DNA from: Kipferlia bialata
Taxonomy: Eukaryota > Fornicata
Assembly (NCBI GenBank): GCA_003568945.1
Contig: BDIP01000160.1
Span: forward strand, 1 to 27,928
Direction of reading: 5' to 3'
DNA: 27,928 bases
Shown piece after piece: positions 18,904 to 27,928 of the stretch. The number at the start of each line of letters is the position of its first letter. Position 1 is the stretch's first letter. A model generated the notes under the pieces. That model saw only the letters and a list, made by a program, of their open reading frames with translations, was not told the origin of the DNA and ran no database searches. The position numbers and the translations under genes are program-made.

Positions 18904-21900
18904 TCCTTGTCCTCTTTGTGGTCTCCATAGTGGGTGTGACTGTGTTCTATCTGCTGGACAAGCCAGTCACAACACTCTCCCTAGACCAGATTGTGAGTGA
19001 TGGTGTTTAGTGTAGGGTGTAACACTGATCATTCTTTTGTCACATGGATACCAATGAACCTATATTTCCCCTCACATCCCAGTAGTCCCCTCACCCATCT
19101 TACCCCAGCTGAGCGGAGACTTCACCCCCTCCTACCTTGGTGCCCAGTGGCTAGACGACAACACCCTCTCCTACAAGGACACCCACAGCATATACATCAC
19201 AGACCTTGAAGATGATACACACGCCAGGTGGGTGCATGGACACTTACAACCCCCCCCCCCCCTCTCTCTTCCACTGATGCCCTCTCCTCTCCCCCTTACC
19301 CCCAGAGGCACCTTCCTGCCTGTACACGATGTGACCTTCACCCTGGACGAGTACCACTCACCCCTCACGGTACACGACTACTGGGCCAGTGAGGGTATGC
19401 AGTAGCATGATATGCAATGCACTACCATCTTGTAATATGGCTGTGATGTGTATTTGTACTCCTTTGCTCACCCCCCAGACATGCGCTATCTTCTTCTTGC
19501 CTGTAACAGCAAGGCCAGGTGGAGACGCTCCTACGGGGCTGTTTATGTGCTCTACCACATTGAGAATGACTACCACATTGTGGTCAGGCCCTGGGTGACG
19601 ACTGAGGTACATTGTATAGTAGTGAGGAGTATTGAAACACAACGTGGTCAGTCTATGTGTATATATCCTCCTCACCCCCAGGCCACCACCGACCCCCATG
19701 CTGACACACTGACGAGCACCCCAGAACAGTTCACACAGGTGGGGCGACTGGAAGTGTTTGTTATAGTACCAAGTTCACAGACATATATACTCGACTGTCA
19801 GTCCCTCACCCCAGGACCTCATCCTCTATGCTGCCTTCCAGTCCGTGGTGTCCAAGGACGCCGACGGCATAGACACCCTCGAGGTATAGAGAGTGCTACA
19901 CTCTATATACACATATATATGGATATACACACCTGAAGCATATCCCCCTTCCCACCCCCCAGATAGCTCTGGTGTACTCCTTCAAGCACGATGTGTACAT
20001 ATGGTACTTCGAGAGAGAGGACGACGCTGCCGCCCACCACCTCAGAGAGGACTATGTGAGGTATGGAAGGGTTGGTACAGCCCATGAGATATTCAGTGTA
20101 CAGTGGTGTCTCCCCCTCATCCTCAGGACTGTCCTGGGTCCAGACGAGGCCCTTGACGATCTGTTTGCTGTGGAGGATATATCTGCCACGCACTCAGAGC
20201 ACCTGTCGCAGCTCACATTCGATGGTGGGTGGTATATATATTGACCTACCCTGACTCTCTTACCCAGGCTCCGATGAGGTGTACAACGGGGTGCCCAACT
20301 GGTTGTCTGAGGAGGAGGTGCTATCCAGCAGACAGGTTGGGGGGATATATATGCATGTAGCATCTACCTCTTCCATTGTATTGTGTTATCTACCTCCCCC
20401 CAGGCCCTCTGGACCTCCCCCCACCCCACCCAGCCCTATGTGGCATGGGCCCAGTTCGATGACACACACGTCAGGGACCAGGTGGGTGTATAGATAGAGA
20501 GATACATATATATAGATATAGATAGATATATAGATAGATACATAAATATATACATACCTAGATATATATAGAAAGGATGACACACACGTCAGGGACCAGG
20601 TATGAATATTGATATGGATTATTATGTATAAATGGAGTGGATCCCGTACCCCTCTGGCCCTCACCCCCAGACCTTTGCCTACTACATGGAGGACATCGCT
20701 GAGGACCCGTACAATGTGATGGAGACAGTGCACTACCCCAAGGCCGGTACGGATGTGTTACATATATACTCTACATGCCTATGGCTCTGATATATATGCA
20801 TTTACTCACCCCAGGCACTGTCCTGCCCCACACCTCCATCTTCGTGTCCACCCTCTCCCACAGAAACACAGAGACAGAGGAGGTGAGGACGTGCACCGCT
20901 GCTATATATGCATGTGTATACATACATTTCTGTGTATGCGTTCATACCCCACTCTCCCCCCTCCTCCTCCCAGGCCGATGAGACTGTGACCGAGCTCCCC
21001 CTGCCAGACACCCCAGACGGGGAGGGGAGGCTGGTGTCCATGGTGCAGGTGGGTGTATAGGTATAGACGGACAGACGAATACCGCCGAGATGGTTCTATC
21101 TACCTATTGTGTCTCACCCCCAGTGGAGTTCCATGGGTCTGCTCATCAGGACAATCGCCAGGAACCAGCAGGTATGCTAAGTGTGTTTGTATGTGAGTGT
21201 ATTGACGTGTATATCTGTTGAAGTCGTATGCCCTTGCCCCTCCCTCTCCTACCCCCCAGTCTGAGTCCACCTTCCTGTGCTACCTAGACGAAGCAACAGG
21301 GGAGTTCACATGCCGCACAGTCAACACTAGGGACACAGGTGGGGGCTGAGGGGAGTGGGTATATTGGTGTTAGACCGCGATGATCCCTCTCGTGACTCAC
21401 CCTCAGCCGATGGACTCGGCAAGTGGATCCCCCAGGAGCGCCCTACAATGCCTCTGAGGTACGTATATATAATTGTATGTATATACCCAGACTGTCAGTG
21501 TGGGCACGTATGCGGATATGAGTGGAGGTGCTCTTAACTTACTACTGCACTCCCTCTGACCCCAGTCTGAATGTGTTCAAGGAGTATCTGTATGTGGACA
21601 GCACCCACCAGCTGCCAGACACAGACATGCAGCACCTGGTGTTTGTCAAGGTGTGATATGGAGGATATGGTGTATTCCACTATTGCATAGTATAGCATAT
21701 TCCCCCTTGCCCCCCCCTCACCCCCCCAGGACTCAGATGGGTCCAACCACAAGATCACCGACAGTAACAGCTGGGAGGTGACAGATGTGCTTGGGACAGC
21801 AGTCGATGACTCAGTCATCATGGTCACCACAGAGGATGGACCTATGCACAGGTATCCCTCATACTGATACTGTTACTGTATATGTACTGTTACTATATAT

Positions 21901-24214
21901 ATACTGATACTGAGGATGGGCCCATGCACAGGTGTCTCATACTCTAAACACTGATACTATACACTCTTACTGATACTGATGCCCAGGCGTATATCCCGGG
22001 TCGTGCCCCGCCCCGGGTACCCAGCCACCCCCACCCCTGTCCTCGAGTGTGGGTATGAGGGCTACTACTCTGCATCCCTCAGTCCATCCAGACAGTGGAT
22101 GCACGTCAAGTGAGTGGGTGTGTGTTGTAGAGGGGTTGCATCGGCAGAGTGGCATTGCGTGTGTCTGTGTCTGTCTCTCCAACTGCTCCTCTCCCTCACC
22201 CCCAGGTACATGGGCCCCGAAATGCCCTATGAGTTTGTTTGTGACCCCCTAGGTACACAGAGATGTCTCCAGTATAAGAAGCATGAGCCTCCCTAATTAT
22301 ATACCCCTTGTATATATACCTAATCCTGTCTCTAACCCCAGACTGCCGCAGGGACACCGCCACATACACAGTCATCCACGACAACCAGGACATCACAGAC
22401 CTACTCTCCGGATATGCCACACCCACCATGGCAACCGTATATGATGTGACAAGCGGATCACAGACCACAGGTATCACCGTCTCTACGGAAACAATCCTTC
22501 TCATCTTCTTCCTTCCACCCCATATGGTGTACCTCTCTGTACTCCTACCCCAGGCACCGATATTGAAGTCAACACCAACACGGATGAGTGTTGGTCAACT
22601 AGTGTGGTGAGTGGATATATAGTATATTTGTATGGGGTATATAGGTTGTGATGGTCAATATATTCATTATGTGCTTCCTCACTTCTCACCATTCCAGAAG
22701 CCATCTGAGAGCGAAGTTACCAACCACGGATACTATCTGCTTCCACCTGCCTTCAGGTACTGGGGATATATGTCTTTTTGTCTTGATCTATGCACTCTAC
22801 CCGGAGGAGCTAGTACAGTCTATCCATTATCACTCTACCCCTGACCCCAGCCACACCAAGAGAGACACCTTCCCCCTCCTCCTTCAGGTGTATGGGGGAC
22901 CCAACTCCCAGAAGGCCACTGTGCAGTACCCCAAGATGGACTGGCTCTACTTCCTAGGTGCGGGGGTGGATAGTGTATATAGTATGTGCTTGACTGGTAT
23001 GTACTTCCTCTCACCCCCCAGCCTGTGAGGGCATTGTTGTGTCCACCATCGACGGGGCAGGCACGGGGCACAGGTAGGACGGGGTGTCTCTCATGTTAAT
23101 CTATGCATATGTGTATACACATGTATACACCATCTCACCCCAGGGGCCTTGCCTTCATGTCCCAGGTCTATGGGGATGCCGGTAGGAGGGAGGCCATGGA
23201 CCAGATAGCTGCGGCATCATACCTCAAGGCAGACCTGAGTCTCAAGGTACCATAGGGGGGTTGTGAGTGGAGTGGCATATACTGTCTCTCCCTGTCCCCT
23301 GACCCCAGGACACTGCCGTCGTATACGGCTGGTCATACGGAGGATACGCAGCAGGTAGGCGACTACCATATTCATATATATTGAGGACCCTTCCCTCTTT
23401 CCTCTCCCACCCCCAGGCATGACCCTTGCCTACTCTGAGGACACCACCCCTGTGGGGGAGATGCTGCCAATCCAGACAGGTGGGGGATGCTATTCAATCA
23501 TAATTATAGTGTAATAGATGGCTGTAACACTGCCGATGTGGTATTCCATACACCTTTGTGTGTGTTTGCTTACCACAGCCATCAGTGTTGCCCCTGTTGC
23601 TGACTGGCGTCTGTATGACACGTACTACACAGAGAGGTTCATGGGAAAGCCAGTCGACAACCAGTCTGGTACGGGGAGACTGATATAGCAATATGTATTT
23701 CTGTCATGAATGAACATATCACACACCCCGTATCTCACCCCTAGGCTATGAGGACTCGTCCCTTCTCAACAAGAGCGCCTCCTTCGAGGTGGATGGCCCC
23801 GACTCCCACCAGCGCTCCTCCTACACCCTCATCCACGGGACAGGGGACGACAACGTGCACTTCACCAACAGTGCCCTGCTGGCCAAGAGACTGATTGACA
23901 GGGTATGGGGTGGAACTATACTATATATATAGTATATACATAGTATGGTGCATGTATACTCTCCCCCCTCACCCCCAGGGCTACGACTTTGACATGGCCT
24001 ACTACCCCAACTGTGACCACAGCATCAAGTGCGGAAAGGCAAACACACACCTACAGAAGGGTATGTGGGTAGTTGTCTCTAAAGTACTGAACGACACTAC
24101 TTCATGGTGTTTTATATTCTAGGGATAGTATTCATTAAGGTATCTCCCTAGCTGACCCCAGTCCTTGCCAATGCTGCCCTCAAGGGTCTGATAGCCGCAG
24201 AGGAGAGGGAGTAG
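18904..24214 (+). CDS. Membrane-anchored dipeptidyl peptidase (S9B, DPP4-like), start exon not identified
   Basis: 32 phase-consistent exons give about 887 residues ending EERE and TAG at 24212-24214. DPP4 and its relatives are about 750-930. The first exon codes a hydrophobic segment, [18 protein letters not shown], a type II signal anchor, followed by LSLDQILSGDF as in DPP4. Beta-propeller marks include [15 protein letters not shown] and [10 protein letters not shown], which keeps the Glu-Glu pair that holds the substrate N-terminus. The alpha/beta-hydrolase domain has QVYGGPNSQ, the nucleophile GWSYGG (exon 23309-23354), the Asp motif [10 protein letters not shown] (exon 23745-23902) and the His in CDHSIK (exon 23979-24060). 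The family releases N-terminal Xaa-Pro or Xaa-Ala dipeptides at membranes. The exon at 18904 needs one base from an upstream exon, which I cannot identify. Confidence 0.93.
20575..20600 (+). repeat. Donor echo of the exon ending at 20481
   Basis: About 25 nt coding DDTHVRDQ are repeated exactly, followed by GTATGA instead of GTGGGT. A GATA/TA repeat separates the copies. Confidence 0.9.
21911..21931 (+). repeat. Donor echo of the exon ending at 21851
   Basis: The end coding EDGPMH plus AG is repeated with two synonymous changes (GGG/GGA, CCC/CCT) and a GTGTCT donor. Short ACTGATACT repeats lie on both sides. Confidence 0.85.
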
Positions 24215-24690
24215 AGGCAGAGGGAGGCATACCAATAGACACGTAATGATAGACTGGAATTCCCGTATATGCAGTTACAATGCCACAAATAGGCCTATAT
24301 AGTACCAAACCCATGATGAAACCTAATTTAATGAAGTACAGAGGTACACAAAACCATCAACACAAACACAAACATACAACATACAGACCCAATCATTGGG
24401 AAACGACACCCCTCTGACCACTCACAGCGAGGGGGAGGGGGTAAGGGACACTGAGGGTACGATACCGATGCTGATATCTGATATCACGTACCCCGCTGCC
24501 TAAGACTAAAAAGAGTTGACACCACCGAATCACCGACCTGTGTCACGTATACAATGAATGTATGACACTATGCCGGTGAACACTCCCTATCACAGTACAC
24601 CGAGGGTGGGAAGGGAGTCCCCCGGACCTTTCGTTCTAAACGAGGGCAGGGTTAGCAGTACACGTAACACGCTACACGACTGGAGACCGC
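24215..24690. other. Convergent intergenic region
   Basis: 476 nt between the stop codons of the DPP gene (plus) and the Ala/Glu-rich gene (minus). I see no coding exon or RNA gene in it. It presumably holds both 3' UTRs. Confidence 0.5.
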
Positions 24691-25424
24691 TTAGGCTGGG
24701 GGGGGACGGGGGCTGGGAGTAAGTGTTGCGTCTGAAGAATGACCCAGAGAGAGAGAGGAAGAAAATGAAGGAGGGGGTGTATGTGTGTGTATACCTTCTG
24801 TGGTGGGCTGGGGTGAGCCAGACCCCTCAACTGGCGCAGGGGCAGGCTCAGCAACAACAGCCTCAGGTGCAACAACAGGCTTGTCCTCCTGTGTCTGTGC
24901 AGGGGGGACAGTCTCTGTCTCTGTCTGTGTCTCACCCATAGGCTGGTCACCTGTGGTCTCTGCCACAGGCTCTGGGGCAGTGACAGCAGCAGGGGCAGGG
25001 GCTGGGTTGGTCTCGGGTACAGTGGGGGCAGGGGCGGCCACTGGCTCAGCCTCCACCTTCATCTCCACGTCTCCCTCTCCCTCCTCCTTGGCCTCTATCT
25101 GCACAAGCTGCTCTGGCTCAGCCTTGACAGCAGTCTCAGCCTCTGCCTTGGGGGCCTCAGGAGCAGGGGCCTTGGCAGCGGCCTCTGCGGCGGCCTTGGC
25201 CTCCTGCTCCTGCTTGTACCGGAGGGTGTTGGCAGCAATCTCGGCATCGGCCTGGGAGTGAGGATAAGGGGGAGGGGGGGGGGGGGGGGGAGGGGGAGAG
25301 AGAGAGAGAGAGGGAGAGAGGGGGGCGTAGATACACTCTGAGATAATTACGTTGTTTGACACCGATCTGACATTGACACTAGACCTACCTCAGGGTGAGG
25401 GGTTCTGGATGAAGATTGACCCAT
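24691..25424 (-). CDS. Ala/Glu/Pro-rich protein with N-myristoylation-type start (177 aa)
   Basis: Minus-strand exons are 25424-25389, 25251-24795 and 24731-24691 (stop TAA), phases 0 and 1 (534 nt). The first exon codes exactly MGQSSSRTPHPE. Gly2 with Ser at position 6 fits the N-myristoyltransferase consensus M-G-x-x-x-S/T. The middle exon begins ADAEIAANTLRYKQEQEAK, a likely short helix, then is low-complexity Ala, Glu, Pro and Thr (for example KEEGEGDVEMKVEAEPVAAP). It ends DATLTPSPRPPPA. It is strongly acidic, with no Cys near the N-terminus for palmitoylation and no membrane segment. The function is unknown. A membrane-associated disordered protein is inferred. The acceptor CTCACTCCCAG is typical. 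The first intron contains a poly-G (poly-C on the coding strand) tract. Confidence 0.65.
25268..25296 (-). repeat. Poly-C (coding strand) tract in the first intron of the minus-strand gene
   Basis: A G-rich run on the plus strand (GGAGGG…GGAGGGGG) is a C tract on the coding strand. It sits upstream of the acceptor at 25252, with a CT repeat on its 5' side. Confidence 0.85.
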
Positions 25425-26243
25425 TGTGATATTTCTGACCGCTATTGACAGCTGGTTAACTACTGACGACCACTATTGACAGCTGGTGACAAAAGAGGTG
25501 ACGTGTGTAGGAACCTAGGAACCAATGTATATTGAACTTATGTGCCAATTTCAGCTTAAAAAGCATACCCCAGATTTCATTGAGGACAACGACCCAGTAG
25601 CAATGAATATGACTAATATGTGAAATATAGATGCAAATAGATACCTTCACCTGTAGAACAGGTACTTCGAGGTCAGGACGACGGCCCCCCTTGACCCCCC
25701 TTGACCACCGTCCTGAGTTAATGGGTCTCTCCCTCCCACCCTACCCAGTGCAGTGGCAGAGAGAAGGCAGCATACAGCCAGAGTGTGGCAGAGTTACTCT
25801 ACAGCTGTGGAGGTAAAAACAACAAAAGGGGCCAAGGTGACAAACACGAAAAGGGGTTTAGGTCGAGCAATGTAATCCTACGCTAATGAGTCTAATCCCC
25901 GTTCACTGAATCCTTGAACAATGCCAGCATTGCCCACATCTCCCACACCCAACATTCAATGAAAAGAGGTCTCATGTGTGGTGCCCGCACACACACTGCT
26001 GGTCTAGTGACCAAAGTACATGTATGGGCACCACACATGGGACAGGGTATATATATATATACATCAATTAACATGCATACATCAGTATATCACTAGTATT
26101 GGAGTGGGTTCTGGTCCCTACCCCCTTCGGGGCACTAGACGGAAGGGGCAGGACTCTGCTGTTGCACAGTCTCAATAGAGGAGTAACTTCTTCTACGTTG
26201 CCCGACTTGACACCGTCTGCTGTTGCTCAGTATCAGTGACGGT
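25425..26243. other. Intergenic region upstream of the Ala/Glu-rich gene
   Basis: About 820 nt with no exon I can support on either strand. It contains the compound inverted repeat described separately, a C-rich patch with TTGACCCCCC twice (about 25687-25705), and a small CCCC-TTCG-GGG hairpin near 26122. Confidence 0.45.
25971..26041. repeat. Compound stem-loop: 14-bp perfect inverted repeat with inner hairpin
   Basis: The left arm CATGTGTGGTGCCC (25973-25986) and the right arm GGGCACCACACATG (26026-26039) are perfect reverse complements separated by 39 nt. Inside is a second hairpin, TGGTC-TAGT-GACCA (26000-26013). It could be a structured RNA, a cruciform or a small element. None is recognised. 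Confidence 0.85.
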
Positions 26244-26454
26244 CTAGCCTGACATCATGAGAGGACATCGATATGCCACAGTCTGCAGTGGCCACTCACC
26301 CTGGCTGATGAGATACATGAGTATATACACATACATACATATATACTATATATATGATATATATATGATATTTATACATGTGTCGTACCTCTGGTGGCAC
26401 TGTCATCGGTGTGTACAGTGTGTACAGGTCAGAACCCCTACCACTTGCATGGAT
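26244..26454 (-). CDS. Last two exons of an unrecognised minus-strand gene (partial)
   Basis: A candidate exon at 26454-26389 has a typical CTCACACCAG acceptor and a GTACGA donor. It codes IHASGRGSDLYTLYTPMTVP plus PE in 22 codons. The next exon, 26282-26244, codes TVAYRCPLMMSG and stop TAG. Both joins are phase 0. The second acceptor (CCACTGCAG) is less typical. I do not recognise the sequence. Upstream exons are uncertain: an ATG immediately before GTAAGG at about 26592 is one possibility. Confidence 0.3.
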
Positions 26455-27225
26455 CTGGTGTGAGATAGCTTGGTTGATAGAGTCACATAACAAATAATGT
26501 GCGAGAGAAACACTATTGATGTAAACAGTGAGAGGAGGACGTCGGATGGGGGTTGAGTGTATGTGTGTATATATAGGTTTGAATGTCCTTACCATGCGCG
26601 TGTTGTATGGAAGGCCAACTAGACCCTACCACATACGAGTGTCCAGTTGAAACGTCTCTCCTGTGTGACTGTAATCATGCATGTGTAGATATACGTTAAT
26701 ATATACATATATGAACACCAGCACCACTTCACTGCCAACGTTACATATACAAATAGGATCCAAAATCTAAATACCAACATACACAAACATACATAAGTAA
26801 ATAGTCATATTCATATAGAAAGACCAATGTACACTACCATACTCACCGTCCACATCACTTTACTCTGCCACTGTGATCGAAAAGACGACGTCTGCTTGTG
26901 TACAGTGTATATAACCGAACCTTCACCAAGTAGTGTACTTGGACGTCACTATGCCACAGTCTGCTGTGGAATACTCATCCTAATGACCACAGACCAACGC
27001 CCGCTGAGCAGCACACACCCTGTCTGACGCACTGAGCAGTGGTCGGTACAGAACCCTAGACGACTTGTTAGTGCCCTGCTATCAGACAGTACCGCTAACT
27101 TATGTGAGTAGCCAAAACATTAGGCCATGGGGGTGAGGGTGTGTGGGAGCGTAGAATATGAATCGTGTACTGGCCAGTAGGGTGGATAGTAGGGGCTTAG
27201 TAAGTATTTACCACAGTCTAGCACT
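26265..27225 (-). repeat. Three copies of an AG-ACTGTGG acceptor-like motif
   Basis: Minus-strand CTGCAGACTGTGGCATAT (about 26270-26287), CAGCAGACTGTGGCATAG (about 26952-26969) and GTGCTAGACTGTGGTAAA (about 27209-27226) share an acceptor-like AG followed by ACTGTGG. They resemble serial acceptor echoes of the final exon at 26282. Confidence 0.6.
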
Positions 27226-27659
27226 GTAATGTCTACCCGATAGAAACACACATGGGCATACCTTGGTCATATAGGTGTGCGTAGATCCTACTACCTATGA
27301 GTGTCCAGTGGAACAAGATCTCCGAGAGAGTGGACTGATGTCAGCAAGAATGTGCATATAACATACATATATGCATATACATACATATATATATATATAT
27401 ATATGCATATTGGTTACTCTACACCTTTGGTTGCCACTGTGGTCCAGTGCAAGAAGCCTCACCTCTAGTGCCACTACACCAACTTAGAGTAAGAAGACGG
27501 GGTTGAAGAGCATAAGAGGGAGATTATGCGAGAGAATATGGGTACTATATAAGTATATGTATATATATGCCGACACATATATATACATACATATATATGA
27601 GTGTCGGAATATGTGGGTAGAGAGATAGAGAGAGAGGCCAGAGCCAGGAGAATCCGTAC
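26455..27659. other. Repeat-bearing region with scattered exon-like minus-strand pieces
   Basis: No confident gene is seen here. Minus-strand pieces that look like exon ends occur: ACCAAAG before GTGTAG (about 27427), GACCAAG before GTATGC (about 27263) and CGCATG before GTAAGG (about 26592). Two short motifs recur (see separate entries). TA-rich tracts lie near 27380 and 27560. Confidence 0.3.
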
Positions 27660-27815
27660 CTTTGGTGTCTAGTACATGGAGGCACCAGGGTACTGAGGGG
27701 CGTCCAATCCAATTGTCCAGTCTACTTACTGCGCCGATGTTCAATTTCAACTGATTCCCTTACCCTTGTCATGAACGGTAAACACCAACGCGCCACCTAC
27801 GAGTGTCCAGTGGAA
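26630..27815 (-). repeat. Three copies of a TTCCACTGGACACTCRTA motif
   Basis: On the minus strand, TTTCAACTGGACACTCGTAT (about 26634-26653), TTCCACTGGACACTCATAGG (about 27294-27313) and TTCCACTGGACACTCGTAGG (about 27796-27815) recur at spacings of about 660 and 500 nt. Two of the three have a TGACRTCAG element some 30 nt upstream. Confidence 0.75.
27660..27750 (-). CDS. Candidate internal exon, minus strand, unrecognised
   Basis: A 91-nt open stretch follows AATCAG and ends before a GTACGG donor. It codes LKLNIGAVSRLDNWIGRPSV and then PWCLHVLDTK. The base composition and donor look exon-like, but the acceptor lacks the usual CTNAC. I recognise no family. It may belong to the same minus-strand gene as 26244-26454. 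The remaining 27751-27928 shows nothing I can support. Confidence 0.25.
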
Positions 27816-27928
27816 ATGATGGGATGAGGAACCTACTGACGTCAGCGGGAAGTGGAGAGAGGGAAGACCGAACAGAGATGGGAGAGAATTAGAGTCCACT
27901 GACAGCAATGAGAGAGTGTCAAATAGTA

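Noticed and set aside
18462-19010. One 182-codon frame joining the last IQ exon to the membrane exon of the peptidase
   Set aside because: Most of it translates CT, TA and C repeats. The peptidase exon ends at a GTGAGT donor at 18993, so the frame is not a single exon.
24785-25261. Plus-strand open frame rich in Gly/Ala/Ser
   Set aside because: It is the antisense shadow of the Ala/Glu/Pro-rich minus-strand exon, which has proper splice sites, start and stop.
26108-26140. TTCG-loop hairpin considered as part of a tRNA
   Set aside because: No acceptor stem, anticodon arm or TpsiC consensus could be placed around it.

Overview
This is a protein-coding, intron-dense nuclear eukaryotic window. 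Coding exons of about 40-460 nt are separated by short introns of about 50-250 nt rich in TA, CT and C tracts. I rebuilt genes by joining exons whose GT donors, AG acceptors and codon phases agree. Acceptors nearly always carry CTNAC (or CTNAY) a few bases before the AG, giving CTCACCCCAG-like ends. Such fused branch-point/3' splice motifs are known from metamonads (Giardia, Trichomonas and relatives). Together with the intron density this suggests a free-living fornicate of the Kipferlia type. The organism is an inference.

Layout: (1) 240-726, minus: a small unrecognised protein of three exons. (2) 980-7196, plus: an EXO1-family (FEN1/XPG superfamily) exonuclease locus. Its nuclease I-domain, H3TH and long C-terminal tail are clear, but the N-terminal nuclease domain is not found. 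(3) 7572-8111, plus: the first half of an Aha1 (Hsp90 co-chaperone) N-terminal domain. (4) 8206-18542, plus: a giant TPR-like plus IQ-repeat protein of about 1,917 codons over 51 exons, with about 60 IQ-like segments. (5) 18904-24214, plus: a membrane-anchored dipeptidyl peptidase (DPP4/S9B family) with an intact Ser-Asp-His triad, 32 exons. (6) 24691-25424, minus: a 177-residue Ala/Glu/Pro-rich protein with an N-myristoylation-type start. (7) 26244-27750, minus: fragments of a further minus-strand gene in repeat-bearing sequence. No shared pathway is evident. The genes cover DNA repair, Hsp90 regulation, probable cytoskeletal calmodulin binding and surface peptidase activity.

The most striking pattern is that at least 20 introns or intron regions contain truncated copies ('echoes') of the adjoining exon edge together with its splice signal. 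Most echo/exon differences fall at third codon positions. One intron preserves a tandem duplication with a readable junction, which suggests local tandem duplication as the source. A second pattern is that long poly-C tracts lie just where three genes seem to lose expected coding sequence (about 1.35, 8.13 and 18.82 kb). These could be unusual C-rich acceptor tracts or assembly joins.
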